64,000 bases of DNA, from the NCBI RefSeq assembly GCF_047601505.1, contig NZ_JASGJD010000001.1, forward strand, positions 62,001 through 126,000, read 5' to 3'. Numbering within the stretch: the stretch's first letter is position 1; each line of letters opens with the position of its first letter. Made by a program: the position numbers and the translations under genes. Below are positions 8,004 to 16,868 of this stretch, one piece after another. The notes under the pieces were generated by a model. That model saw nothing but the letters and a program-made list of their open reading frames with translations, did not search any database and was not told the origin of the DNA. This DNA comes from Cloacibacterium sp047601505 (GTDB lineage: Bacteria; Bacteroidota; Bacteroidia; Flavobacteriales; Weeksellaceae).

Positions 8004-8459
8004 TTACTCTACCGAAAGATTAAAATTGCCAGTAAGTTTGCCTTCAGCCATTAAATTTTTCCCAACTACAATTTTATAAATTCCTTTTTTAGAAATTTTA
8101 TATTTCATTGTTTTAGAAAACGGCCCATCCGAAGAATTATCTGGCAATATTATTTGATTAATTCTAAGATTTCGGTTCTTATCATTGGTACTAATGGTCG
8201 CAGAAATGCTAGATTTCTTAACATTTTTAATCACTAAAATAAACTGTTGATTTTCGTTGGTAAATTCCTCACCAATTGTAAAAGGTAACTGAGAAGCATC
8301 TACCGTTCTTATTATTTTATTTCCTTCCACAGTTCTAAATGCTCCTCTTCTTTGAAAAGGCAAAAAAGTAGAATTTTCATGTTCTAGTTTGGAAGTTTCA
8401 CTTAATGCGCAACTCGCAAAACTAAATACAGATAATAAAAAATATTTGAATATCATCAT
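8004..8459 (-). CDS. Small secreted or lipoprotein, unknown
   Basis: The product of about 151 residues starts MMIFKYFLLSVFSFASCALS, a hydrophobic signal ending in a plausible lipobox (FASC). The rest is a single small domain of predicted beta strands (QFILVIKNVKKSSISATIS, then KTMKYKISKKGIYKIVVG). I do not recognise it. Two adjacent ATGs (8459, 8456) are equally possible; a longer frame to 8492 would put charged residues before the signal and overlap the promoter, so I reject it. It probably shares an mRNA with the lipoprotein gene downstream. Confidence 0.7.
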   Translation of the reverse strand: MMIFKYFLLSVFSFASCALSETSKLEHENSTFLPFQRRGAFRTVEGNKIIRTVDASQLPFTIGEEFTNENQQFILVIKNVKKSSISATISTNDKNRNLRINQIILPDNSSDGPFSKTMKYKISKKGIYKIVVGKNLMAEGKLTGNFNLSVE

Positions 8460-8494
8460 CTTAATTTTTAGTTGTCTTGAAGCTAATTTCATTC

Positions 8495-8502
8495 CAAAAT
8501 TA
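8495..8502 (-). promoter_or_regulatory. Promoter of the lipoprotein pair, -7 box
   Basis: Minus strand reads TAATTTTG, an exact TAnnTTTG match, 35 nt before the start at 8459. Confidence 0.5.
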
Positions 8503-8548
8503 CCAATAAAAAGACGTACAGAAAATATTTATCCTAATTATGTAAAAT

Positions 8549-9922
8549 TTATTCTGAATCTTGAAAATTTATCGTTTCGTAATACAAAACTTTGGAAAGG
8601 AAGGATTCTTTATCATTCATTGCTTTCTCATAATTGACTCTCTCATTCATTTCTTCTGGAAATTTTTCATTCAAAATAGTATCATTATAATGTAAAGAAT
8701 ACAAAAATTCAAAGTCTCCTTTATTATTTTCAATGTTATAAATGGTAGCTAAATTTCCCCAATTAACAAAACTACACATCAAAATTGTTCCATACACATA
8801 CCAAAACATTTGGTTAAAAAGAAAAGCATTGGTTTTCTTCTTTTGAATTTTAATAAACGTAAAAACTAAACCAATGATAGAAAGCAAAAGAAAAGCGTAA
8901 ACTCCCAATCTTTTGTAAGTTAATCCTAAATTCACAACATATTCGGTGTTTTTTGCAAAAGCTGAAAGCACCAAAACACCATTCAAGAAAACCCAAATTT
9001 GAGCTAAAATTTTAAGCCATTTTGCATTTTTATCAAAATTAAAACTTCCTTTGAAATAAAACATAATCACCACAATCGCCATCACAATGCTCGCAATTAC
9101 GGCACCAACTCTTTCGTGTGTTTCTTCTGCCAGTTGATTGGCGGTTGCTTTTGGCAATTCTACAAATTGTTCGTAATTAAAAGTAACGATAAAGAACAAT
9201 AGCAAAATATTTAATCCCAAAAAAGAGACAATTCCGCTTAATCTTTCAGAATTTAAGTCTAGAAAATCATACGTTGGTTTTGAAATTTTATCTTCGTTTG
9301 AAAAATTATTATTGAGGTAATGATTTTGTTTTGAAATGAATTCGTAAATCTGAAAATTGAAAAAATTAAAAGACAAGAAAAATCCCATCACTGCAAAAAC
9401 GATAACTTCCCAAAGATTAATATCTAATTCGTAATCTGAGAAAAACGATGCAAAATGCGAACTTCCTTTGGTGTAAATCCCGAAAAAAATAAGCAATAAT
9501 AAAGCTGGAATTAATATTACTGCCAGAATTTTTTGCCAAAAACTTTCAGTTTTTCTCAACGGAAACCATTGTTCAAACTGAAAAACTCGGTAGATGAAAG
9601 TCATAAAATTAATTGCAAAAACAGGAATCACAAAAATAGATTTCAAATCATTGTTTTTAGATTTAAAACCAAGAATAAAAAGCGACGCAAAAATTGCTAA
9701 AAAAGAGACGAAATCTCCATACCACGCAAAGGCAAAACTACTGAGAATACTCATAACGAAAAGCATCAAAAAAGTTTTGGTTTTGTAGCTTTCTTCTGTA
9801 TTAAAATAAGTAAGAACAGAAACTACAATTCCTAAAATTCCGATGTTCAAACCAGGGTTTTGTTCGTAAAAGAGGATTACAAATAATGCTGTAATCAAAA
9901 AAATTAAATGATGTTTTTTCAT
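8549..9922 (-). CDS. Polytopic membrane protein, DUF4153-like
   Basis: A 457-residue protein with about 11-12 hydrophobic segments spread over its whole length and short loops. The layout and the motif-like stretch LGLTYKRLGVYAFLLLSIIGL fit the DUF4153/DUF4173 group of membrane proteins found in many flavobacteria; that assignment is from memory. Function unknown. It begins with MKKHHLIFLITALFVILFYE and lies downstream of the radical SAM operon, separated from it by a terminator hairpin. No promoter box is obvious, so read-through is possible. Confidence 0.75.
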   Translation of the reverse strand: MKKHHLIFLITALFVILFYEQNPGLNIGILGIVVSVLTYFNTEESYKTKTFLMLFVMSILSSFAFAWYGDFVSFLAIFASLFILGFKSKNNDLKSIFVIPVFAINFMTFIYRVFQFEQWFPLRKTESFWQKILAVILIPALLLLIFFGIYTKGSSHFASFFSDYELDINLWEVIVFAVMGFFLSFNFFNFQIYEFISKQNHYLNNNFSNEDKISKPTYDFLDLNSERLSGIVSFLGLNILLLFFIVTFNYEQFVELPKATANQLAEETHERVGAVIASIVMAIVVIMFYFKGSFNFDKNAKWLKILAQIWVFLNGVLVLSAFAKNTEYVVNLGLTYKRLGVYAFLLLSIIGLVFTFIKIQKKKTNAFLFNQMFWYVYGTILMCSFVNWGNLATIYNIENNKGDFEFLYSLHYNDTILNEKFPEEMNERVNYEKAMNDKESFLSKVLYYETINFQDSE

Positions 9923-9940
9923 AATTTCTACTGGGTTTTC

Positions 9941-9972
9941 ACCCTTTTAGAGTTTAAAACTCTGAAAGGGTT
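9941..9972 (-). terminator. Terminator of the radical SAM operon
   Basis: ACCCTTTTAGAGTTT and AAACTCTGAAAGGGT form a long stem with a single mismatch. It lies just past the radical SAM stop codon and is flanked by T/A runs in both directions. Confidence 0.75.
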
Positions 9973-9984
9973 TATTTTTAATTT

Positions 9985-11400
9985 TCAAATTTCAAGTAAT
10001 GTGTTAATAGTTTTCACCTCCAGAATTTCTTTATTTTGTTCATGCTTTACTTTAGAAAGAATGCTTTCTAACAGCGGAAGCATTTTATTGAGTCCTTCGG
10101 TTTTGATAATGAAATTCCAAAGCGGCTCAAATTTTTTCCAACCTCCAGAATAGAATAAATGTTTCAATTGATGTTTTGCAGAATCATGATTTAGAGATGC
10201 TTTTAAAATATTATTCCAACTATAAAATTCTTTGTACGCCCAATCATAACCTGTTTTTAAATCTTCGGCTGAAATATTTTTGGTTTCATAAACTACATTT
10301 CTGGTATCATACAAATCCCAATTTTTCGTTAAAATTCTTCCTTTATTTTCAAAATTTTGAAACAATTTCGTTCCAGGATAAGGAGTAAGAATGTGAAAAG
10401 TAGAAGTGGTAATCGCATTTTTCACCGCCCAGTCTACCGTTCTACTAAAAACTTGATTATCATCTTCATCTAATCCAAAAACAAAGCTTCCATTAATCAT
10501 AATTCCAAGAGAATGAAGCCTTTGAACAGCCAATTCATAATCTTTTTTTAAGTTTTGTTTTTTATTGCTTTGTTTTAAATTTTCTTCGGAAAAAGTTTCA
10601 AAACCTACAAAAACACTTCTCAAACCAGCTTCCGCTGCTTTTTCTATTAAATTTCCTCTCAAAATAGAATCTACAGTTGCTGCACCTTGAAAAAATCGAT
10701 TCATTCCTTTCATTCCATCAAAAAGTTCAGTTGCAAATTTTTGATTTCCAAGCAAATGGTCGTCTAAAAAATATAAATGTTTTCCAGGAAGTCTGTCAAT
10801 TTCAGACAAAGCATCATCTACCAATTGGGTGTAAAAAGATTTTCCACCGTGGAAAAAAGCATCTTTATAACAAAAATCGCAATGATGCGGACAACCGCGA
10901 GTTACAACAATAGAATTTGGAACTAAATATTTTTCTCTTTTGATTAAATCTCTACGAAATGGTGGCAGTTTTTCTAAAGTTCTAACTGCAGAAAAATATC
11001 TTTTCTTGGGCGTTTTATTTCTAAAATCCTTCAAAAATTCGGGAAAAGTTTCTTCACCAGGTCCTAGAAAAATAGAATCTGCATGAAGTTTGGCTTCTTC
11101 AGGAAGCGAAGTAACGTGTAAACCGCCCAAACAAACATAGCATCCTTTTGCTCTGTAAAAATCTGCAATTTCGTAGGAACGATAAGCATTGGTAATATAG
11201 ACCTGAATAATTACCAAATCTGGTTCATCATCTAGTTCTAGTTTTTCAACGTGTTGATCAACTAAATCAATTTCGTCATCTTCGGAGAGATAACTTGCCA
11301 GTGTAGCCAAACCAAGTGGCGGAAAAAGTGAGTATTTTATTGGTCTCCAATACGGATTTTCGGCTTCCGTAAGTGATGGGAGAATCATTTTTACTTTCAT
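9985..11400 (-). CDS. Radical SAM protein with N-terminal cobalamin-binding domain
   Basis: The 471-residue protein opens with a Rossmann-like B12-binding domain (about 1-130: FPPLGLATLASYL, VCLGGLHVTSLP, FLGPGEETFPEFL). Cys170, Cys174 and Cys177 in RGCPHHCDFCYKD ligate the 4Fe-4S cluster that cleaves S-adenosylmethionine. The remainder is the TIM-barrel core and a C-terminal helical part. B12 radical SAM enzymes often methylate or rearrange unreactive carbons; the substrate here cannot be inferred. Its start overlaps the preceding membrane gene by 4 nt (ATGA), so it is translationally coupled and probably acts in the same pathway. Confidence 0.9.
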   Translation of the reverse strand: MKVKMILPSLTEAENPYWRPIKYSLFPPLGLATLASYLSEDDEIDLVDQHVEKLELDDEPDLVIIQVYITNAYRSYEIADFYRAKGCYVCLGGLHVTSLPEEAKLHADSIFLGPGEETFPEFLKDFRNKTPKKRYFSAVRTLEKLPPFRRDLIKREKYLVPNSIVVTRGCPHHCDFCYKDAFFHGGKSFYTQLVDDALSEIDRLPGKHLYFLDDHLLGNQKFATELFDGMKGMNRFFQGAATVDSILRGNLIEKAAEAGLRSVFVGFETFSEENLKQSNKKQNLKKDYELAVQRLHSLGIMINGSFVFGLDEDDNQVFSRTVDWAVKNAITTSTFHILTPYPGTKLFQNFENKGRILTKNWDLYDTRNVVYETKNISAEDLKTGYDWAYKEFYSWNNILKASLNHDSAKHQLKHLFYSGGWKKFEPLWNFIIKTEGLNKMLPLLESILSKVKHEQNKEILEVKTINTLLEI

Positions 11401-11741
11401 GGTTTTGAAAATTTATTATCTATTAAATAGATTAAAATTGCATATAAAATTCCTATAAGAAAATTTGAGAAAATCAGCAAAAATGAATCTAAATGAATTT
11501 TATAATTATCATTATTAACTAATGCTTCATATAATTCAAATAGTCCTATGAAAAGATTTAATAATCCTACAAGAAAAATATAAAAACAACAAATTTGAAA
11601 AACTGTAAAGCCAATAGAAAAATTCAAAGTTGCAGACATTGTTAAAAATAGTGTAATAGAAAATAAAAAAGTGCTTAAAAAAACTCCTTTTGCTTGAATT
11701 GTAAATTCTAATTTTTTAATTTTTAAATAAATTTTTTTCAT
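11397..11741 (-). CDS. Small membrane protein of unknown function
   Basis: A 114-residue protein with four likely transmembrane helices and a basic N-terminus (MKKIYLKIKKLEF). No family recognised. It lies 1 nt after the DUF1361 gene stop and overlaps the radical SAM start by 4 nt, so the three form one operon. Confidence 0.75.
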   Translation of the reverse strand: MKKIYLKIKKLEFTIQAKGVFLSTFLFSITLFLTMSATLNFSIGFTVFQICCFYIFLVGLLNLFIGLFELYEALVNNDNYKIHLDSFLLIFSNFLIGILYAILIYLIDNKFSKP

Positions 11742-11742
11742 T

Positions 11743-12399
11743 CTAAATTTTTCTAAAAAGTTTAATTGAGAAATACATTAAATTCAGTAAAATTCCCATG
11801 AGAATGGTTAATCCCCAAGTTCTAGGATTTTCTGACGGATAGATAATTCTGTAAGAAATGTCTTTGAACAAACCAAAAGGATCGCTCAAAATATCCCAAG
11901 AATTCCAGCGTAGAAATCGACCGAGATAAACTCCAAAACTGCTAATAAATAGAAATAAAATCGACAATAAAACAATGAATTTTTTGTTTAAAAATTCCAA
12001 TAATAGTTTTTCTATTTGCAAGAGACTTACAAAACCGAACATTAAGCCTGTCCAAGCGTAAGAAAGAATCACAATTAAATCATACCAAATCGGGACGATA
12101 TTTCTCGCTCTTAAATGAAATAAATCTGTAAGAATGTAAGGCGAATTTGGGAAAAACAAAATCCAAATGACGATTAAAGCGACTAATGCAGATTTACTTT
12201 TTACCTGAAATTTTGAAATAAATGTACTTACCAAAAACGGAATAATAGCGAGAAATAAATTCCAATTTAGGAATAAGAAAACTTTGGTATCGCTACTATA
12301 ATACCTGAAAATGAACAGCGTAAAACTAAATATTGACATTAATAACAATAATGTCTCGTGCCGAAATCTGAATGTTTTTTTTAGAATTTTGGTTTTCAT
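11743..12399 (-). CDS. DUF1361 membrane protein
   Basis: The 218-residue protein has about seven hydrophobic helices. The stretches WILFFPNSPYILTDLFHL and FGVYLGRFLRWNSWDI are the conserved core of DUF1361, an uncharacterised integral membrane family. It is the first gene of an operon with a 114-residue membrane protein and a radical SAM/B12 enzyme, which suggests that the pathway acts at the membrane or on a lipid. This pathway idea is inference only. Confidence 0.85.
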   Translation of the reverse strand: MKTKILKKTFRFRHETLLLLMSIFSFTLFIFRYYSSDTKVFLFLNWNLFLAIIPFLVSTFISKFQVKSKSALVALIVIWILFFPNSPYILTDLFHLRARNIVPIWYDLIVILSYAWTGLMFGFVSLLQIEKLLLEFLNKKFIVLLSILFLFISSFGVYLGRFLRWNSWDILSDPFGLFKDISYRIIYPSENPRTWGLTILMGILLNLMYFSIKLFRKI

Positions 12400-12418
12400 A
12401 TATTAAATATTTTAAAGT

Positions 12419-12435
12419 ACTTTGAATTACAAAGT
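12419..12435. promoter_or_regulatory. Palindrome before the DUF1361 operon, ACTTTG-N5-CAAAGT
   Basis: Perfect 6-bp arms with a 5-bp spacer, 20 nt upstream of the DUF1361 start. The right arm read on the minus strand begins AAACTTTG, a near match to the -7 box. The same arm and spacer arrangement occurs before the neighbouring regulator operon (13985-14003). Confidence 0.45.
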
Positions 12436-12528
12436 TTGTTTTCAAAAAATTAAAGGATTGCTCCTTTTTGTTTTTCTGTTGATTATAAGTTATTAAAATT
12501 TTAAATTCTACATTTTCAATTAATAAAA

Positions 12529-12819
12529 TTATTTTCCAATTAGTTTTTCAAGCGCATTAATGTGTTCTGTAAAAGCTTGTCTTCCAGAATTAGTAACTCT
12601 ATAAGATGTTTTAGGCTTTTTCCCAACAAATTCTTTCTTAATTTCAATATAACTTGCTTTTTCCAATGCAGAACTATGACTTGCTAAATTTCCATCTGTA
12701 ACTTCTAAAAGCTTTTTCATCTCATTAAAATCTACCCAATCATTAACCATCAACACGGACATTACTCCGAGCCTAACACGACTTTCAAATTCTTTGTTGA
12801 GTTGACTTATATTTAACAT
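12529..12819 (-). CDS. Winged-helix transcriptional regulator
   Basis: The 96-residue protein is one winged-helix domain: helices at about 5-25 (FESRVRLGVMSVLMVNDWV) and 30-40, then the recognition helix TDGNLASHSSALEKASYI, then the wing KKEFVGKKPKTSYRVTNSG and a final helix. It belongs with the short MarR/PadR-like regulators known as HTH_34, which often control the membrane protein genes next to them. No effector domain is present. It is the last gene of an operon with two membrane proteins, 5 nt after the preceding stop. Confidence 0.88.
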   Translation of the reverse strand: MLNISQLNKEFESRVRLGVMSVLMVNDWVDFNEMKKLLEVTDGNLASHSSALEKASYIEIKKEFVGKKPKTSYRVTNSGRQAFTEHINALEKLIGK

Positions 12820-12824
12820 TTAAT

Positions 12825-13361
12825 TTAAAACTTATAAAAAACTAATTTCTTCTTTTTAAAAAACATATTTCCAAATTTTTTCGATTTGAAAACATAATAA
12901 AAACTCCAATTACCTCTTACTAATAAAGGTTCTTTATCAACTATCTGATGTTCCGGATTCAGATTAGTTATCTTTAAATGAGGGCTTGCATATCCTTCAA
13001 TATAATTAACTTTACCTTTATGAACACTTTTAATCTTACCGCTGTCAAAATATTCAAAGAAAATAAACTCATCATTTGAAGTTATTTCAAAATCAAAATG
13101 TTCATATTGCCAATCTGCATTTTTACCTTTAAACATATTTTTGTCAACATAATATTTTCCAATTATATCCTTTTTAGAAACCTTAGTTTTACTATTAACA
13201 AAATCAATCAGAAAAATCGTTCCAATTAAAAAAATTATAATGCTCCAAAATCCAAAAAATAATTTTATAAATATTTTCTTTTTAGTTAAAAAATATAAAC
13301 TTGGTAAAGAAAATAAAACCAAAAAGAAAACGATAAATATTACAAAATTTAAGTAAATCAT
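12825..13361 (-). CDS. Membrane-anchored protein of unknown function
   Basis: A 178-residue protein with two N-terminal transmembrane helices (about 4-24 and 32-54) and a beta-rich soluble domain with many aromatic and lysine residues (KYYVDKNMFKGKNADWQYEH, then FWFEITS-like strands). No family recognised. Its ATG overlaps the stop of the upstream membrane gene by 1 nt (TAATG), so the two are translated together. Confidence 0.7.
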   Translation of the reverse strand: MIYLNFVIFIVFFLVLFSLPSLYFLTKKKIFIKLFFGFWSIIIFLIGTIFLIDFVNSKTKVSKKDIIGKYYVDKNMFKGKNADWQYEHFDFEITSNDEFIFFEYFDSGKIKSVHKGKVNYIEGYASPHLKITNLNPEHQIVDKEPLLVRGNWSFYYVFKSKKFGNMFFKKKKLVFYKF

Positions 13362-13978
13362 TATCTATACTTCTTATGCATCACAATTCCATACACAATA
13401 TGCAAAACGCCAAAGCCAATTGCCCAAAAGAACAATCCATATCCTATAAAGAACAGCGAAACAATTCCTAAAATAATTTCGCACAAACCAAGATATTTTA
13501 CATCAGAAAAGGTGTAATTTCCCGCGTTCAAAAGTGCCAATCCATAAAAAATTAAAGTAACTGGCGCTAACAAACCATGCAAATGATGATAAAGCAATGC
13601 CGAACAAAAAACGCCGCCAATTGCTAAAGGAAATGCAAAATTAATCAATAATTTTTTGGTTGCATTATCCCAAATCGAAAGATTATTCTTTTTGCTTTTT
13701 CTAATGGTGAAATATGCTCCCGAAACTATCGCCAAAAACATAACAACCATTGCTACTACAACCAAATGCAAAATTAAATTTACTTCATAAAAATTTCTAG
13801 TCCCATCAAAATAATCAATATTGTTTTTCTGAAAAAGAAAATATACATAAAATGCTCCCGCCAAAGCAAATAATCCTGCAAAAACTCCAGAAATTCCACT
13901 CAACGAAATAACTCTGGAACTTTTTTCCATCATTTTTCTAATGTGTAGAAGGTCTTCTTGATAATTTTTATTTTCCAT
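13361..13978 (-). CDS. Membrane protein paired with the winged-helix regulator
   Basis: The 205-residue protein starts with a charged cytoplasmic helix (MENKNYQEDLLHIRKMMEKS) followed by six likely transmembrane helices, with conserved-looking GISGVFAGLFALAGA and GLFFWAIGFGVLHIVYG segments. Flavobacterial genomes often place such a protein next to a short winged-helix regulator; function is unknown. I chose ATG 13978; an upstream in-frame ATG at 13999 lies inside the promoter box. First gene of a three-gene operon. Confidence 0.75.
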   Translation of the reverse strand: MENKNYQEDLLHIRKMMEKSSRVISLSGISGVFAGLFALAGAFYVYFLFQKNNIDYFDGTRNFYEVNLILHLVVVAMVVMFLAIVSGAYFTIRKSKKNNLSIWDNATKKLLINFAFPLAIGGVFCSALLYHHLHGLLAPVTLIFYGLALLNAGNYTFSDVKYLGLCEIILGIVSLFFIGYGLFFWAIGFGVLHIVYGIVMHKKYR

Positions 13979-13984
13979 AAAAAG

Positions 13985-14004
13985 AACTTTGAAACACAAA
14001 GTTA
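13985..14004 (-). promoter_or_regulatory. Promoter plus palindrome of the regulator operon
   Basis: The -7 box on the minus strand is TAACTTTG (13997-14004), exact to consensus, 18 nt before the start at 13978. It is embedded in AACTTTG-AAACA-CAAAGTT (13985-14003), perfect 7-bp arms with a 5-bp spacer. A bound regulator would cover the box. Confidence 0.5.
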
Positions 14005-14159
14005 TAAATTTTCTCTAATCAACAAAGCCTTTTTTCAAAAAATTTGAATTTTTATTAAACAGAACAAAGAAAAGCTTCAAAACTCAACTAAAATTACATT
14101 CTAAAAGTAATATTTTCACTTACTTTGTAATGAAAAATAAGTCTAATACTCTTGAAAAG

Positions 14160-15308
14160 ATGAAAATAGAAACACTTCTTGCTAATCTTGCTCAAAATTC
14201 GGGTTTCAAAGATCCTTACGGAGCTTCACATTTCCCAATTTATAACACCGCAACTTTTGACCTCAAAAAACAAGAAGGCAACGATACCATTTACGATTAT
14301 TCTAGGTCTGATAATCCTACAAGAAATGCTTTGGAAAATATTTTTGCAAAAGCTGAAAACGGTTTCGGTTGTGTTTGTACCAACACCGGAATTGCTGCTA
14401 TTTCTGTGCTTTTTGAAACGGTTCTAAAAAATGGCGACACCGTTTTGGTTGAAAACGACAGTTATGGCGGAACGTATAGATTGTTAAAAGTTTTGGCAGA
14501 AAAAAATGACATCAAAACTATTTATACAGACTTCACCAATCTGAATTTGGTAGAAGAAGAACTCAAAAACAACGAAATTGCTTTGGTTCTTTGCGAATCT
14601 CCAACCAATCCAAGTCTCAAAATAATAGATTTAGAAGCCATTGCAATTCTCAGTAAAAAATACAACACTCTTTTTGCAGTTGACAACAGCATGTGTACTT
14701 TTGTTTCCCAAAAACCTTTGGATTTAGGCGCGGATATTTCGTTTTTTTCTACCACAAAATTTATTTCAGGGCACGGAAGTGTAATTGCAGGTGCTGTGGT
14801 TTCTAAAACTGAAGAACTTCATCAAAAAGTAAGATTTTACGCCAATGCTTATGGAAATGCTCAAAGTCCGATGGATGTTTTTCTCACTTCTTTAGGCTTG
14901 CCAACGCTCGTTTACAGGATGAAAGCTCAGGAAGAAAGTGCTTTGAAAATTGCAAAATTTCTAAAAACTTTTCCTCAAATTAAAAGCGTAAAATTTCCCG
15001 CTTTAGAAGATTTTGAACAAAAAGAATTAGCGAAAAAGCAGATGAGCATTGTTCCCGCAGTTCTTACCATTCAATTAGAAAATGAAGAAGCTGCCAATAA
15101 ATTGATTAACAATACTAAACTTTTCGGAAAAAAAGTCTCTTTTGGAACTTCGGATTCTAGGTTAGAAATTCCGGCTCAGATGAGTCACGCTACCAATTCT
15201 AAAGACAGTTTAGACTCAAAAGGAATAGATAATGCCACAGTAAGAGTATCTATAGGACTCGAAAACACTGAAGATTTAATAGAAGATTTATCTCAAGCTT
15301 TACAATAA
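14160..15308 (+). CDS. Trans-sulfuration-type PLP enzyme (cystathionine gamma-synthase/lyase family)
   Basis: The 382-residue enzyme has the Cys/Met metabolism PLP fold. It carries YSRSDNPTRNALE near the N-terminus, the phosphate-binding TNTGIAAI region, VDNSMCT and the PLP lysine in STTKFISGHGS. Such enzymes make or cleave cystathionine or exchange sulfur on homoserine esters in methionine and cysteine synthesis; the exact reaction is not decidable by eye. An in-frame ATG at 14130 would add 10 residues, but a near-consensus -7 box ends at 14127, so I prefer 14160. The next gene follows after 1 nt, so the two form an operon. Confidence 0.85.
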   Translation: MKIETLLANLAQNSGFKDPYGASHFPIYNTATFDLKKQEGNDTIYDYSRSDNPTRNALENIFAKAENGFGCVCTNTGIAAISVLFETVLKNGDTVLVENDSYGGTYRLLKVLAEKNDIKTIYTDFTNLNLVEEELKNNEIALVLCESPTNPSLKIIDLEAIAILSKKYNTLFAVDNSMCTFVSQKPLDLGADISFFSTTKFISGHGSVIAGAVVSKTEELHQKVRFYANAYGNAQSPMDVFLTSLGLPTLVYRMKAQEESALKIAKFLKTFPQIKSVKFPALEDFEQKELAKKQMSIVPAVLTIQLENEEAANKLINNTKLFGKKVSFGTSDSRLEIPAQMSHATNSKDSLDSKGIDNATVRVSIGLENTEDLIEDLSQALQ

Positions 15309-15309
15309 A

Positions 15310-16806
15310 ATGACATACAAAATTCAACATATACCGTTAGGAAATTCTTTGCCTGTAAACAATCCGCATTCTGTTTCGGTGAGTTTGCCCACTTTAGAAG
15401 ATGTAATTGGCTACGAAGAAAACAGACCAGAAATTTTGAATCAATTAAAAAATGGTTATCCAAGATTTTTTAAAAATAAAATGATTCAAAAGTTAGAAGA
15501 ACATGTAAAAAATCTTCATCAAATTGATGACAGCAAAATGGTTTTTCCCATCACATCAATTCATGCAAAAAATTTGATAGAAAACCTTGTTGAAGAGCAT
15601 TTTGAAAGTATAATTTTTGAAAATGTATGTTTCTTAATTTTGCCAAAAAACCACAAAAAAACAATTCAGGTAAAGAAAATAATTCAAAATATTGGAGCGA
15701 TTATAAGTTCTAGAAATGCAGAAAAAATTCTGTTCGACAAAGCTCTTATTAACGAACTTTTTAAGGAAGAAAGATTAGAAATAGAACAGCCAGAAGAAGA
15801 AATTACTAAAATCCTTTCGGAAGCTTATTCTGCAAAAAAAGAAAATATTTTCTTAACAAATTCTGGTACAAATGCCGTATTTTCGGCAATTGAAACGTTA
15901 ACTCAAATCAAAAGAAAAGAAGGAAAAACGCTGAACGTACAATTGGGTTGGTTATATTTAGATTCAATCGACATCATCAAAAAAAGAAGTGACGAAAGTT
16001 TTCTTTACATTAATATTCATCAAAAAGAACAATTTGAAAATTGGTTGGCAGAAAACCACCAAAAAGTTGCCAATATTATTTCCGAAACGGTAAGCAATCC
16101 TATTTTACAATGCTTAGATTTACCTTGGTTGTCTAATCTTTGCAAAAAACATGGAATTGGTTTGATTTTAGACCATACTATGGCGAGTCCGTTTTGTGCA
16201 GAAGTGCTTCAATATTGCGATATTGCGGTAGAAAGTCTTACTAAATTTGCTTGCGGAAATGCCAATATTTTGATGGGAGCTGTAATGGTGAATGAAAATT
16301 CTGAGTATCAAAATCAAATAAAAGAAGAAATTGAAAAATATACTTTGAAACCTTATGTTTTAGATTGCAAAAGATTAGCATTCGAAATGCAAGAATACGA
16401 AGTGAGAATGCAGAAAATTTCTAAAAACGTTTCTCAACTTTACGATTACTTGAAAGAGCAGGATTTTGTAGAAAAAATTTATTCAGTTTATGAAGAAAAA
16501 TCTTGGCAAAACTTCTTAAAAATTAGAAAAAACGATAATCATATTGGCTTATTAACTGTAATTTTCAAAAAACCTTTATCAGATTGTTACAAGGCTCTTA
16601 ATTTTTCTAAAGGTCCTAGTTTAGGAACAGAATTCACTTTAGCAATGCCATATACTTACTTGGCTCATTTTGATTTATTACAAACGGAAGAAGGTAGAAA
16701 ATTTTTAGAAGAAGCAGGTTTAGACCCTAGAATTATAAGAATTTCTGTTGGTACAGAGCCTATTGAAGATATAATTAATGAATTTGAAAAAATTAAAGAA
16801 CTGTAA
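15310..16806 (+). CDS. Second, long PLP enzyme of the trans-sulfuration fold
   Basis: The 498-residue protein is about 100 residues longer than usual for the family. The first 170 residues are an extension without a motif I know. The PLP core follows: NSGTNAVFSAIETL, LILDHTMASPFC and the lysine in VESLTKFACGNAN, with a RISVGTEPIEDII end typical of cystathionine gamma-synthase-like enzymes. It begins 1 nt after its paralogue stops, so both products probably form one pathway or a heteromer. Its substrate is unknown; homoserine-ester or cystathionine chemistry is likely. Confidence 0.82.
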   Translation: MTYKIQHIPLGNSLPVNNPHSVSVSLPTLEDVIGYEENRPEILNQLKNGYPRFFKNKMIQKLEEHVKNLHQIDDSKMVFPITSIHAKNLIENLVEEHFESIIFENVCFLILPKNHKKTIQVKKIIQNIGAIISSRNAEKILFDKALINELFKEERLEIEQPEEEITKILSEAYSAKKENIFLTNSGTNAVFSAIETLTQIKRKEGKTLNVQLGWLYLDSIDIIKKRSDESFLYINIHQKEQFENWLAENHQKVANIISETVSNPILQCLDLPWLSNLCKKHGIGLILDHTMASPFCAEVLQYCDIAVESLTKFACGNANILMGAVMVNENSEYQNQIKEEIEKYTLKPYVLDCKRLAFEMQEYEVRMQKISKNVSQLYDYLKEQDFVEKIYSVYEEKSWQNFLKIRKNDNHIGLLTVIFKKPLSDCYKALNFSKGPSLGTEFTLAMPYTYLAHFDLLQTEEGRKFLEEAGLDPRIIRISVGTEPIEDIINEFEKIKEL

Positions 16807-16832
16807 ATTTAGAACTCTTTATTTTCACCAAA

Positions 16833-16868
16833 AAAAATGCTTCTCAAATCAAGAGAAGCATTTTTTTA
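16833..16868. terminator. Bidirectional terminator after the PLP pair
   Basis: AAATGCTTCTC and GAGAAGCATTT flank a 7-nt loop, with an A-run before and a T-run after. It serves the plus-strand PLP operon and the minus-strand hydratase operon. Confidence 0.85.
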
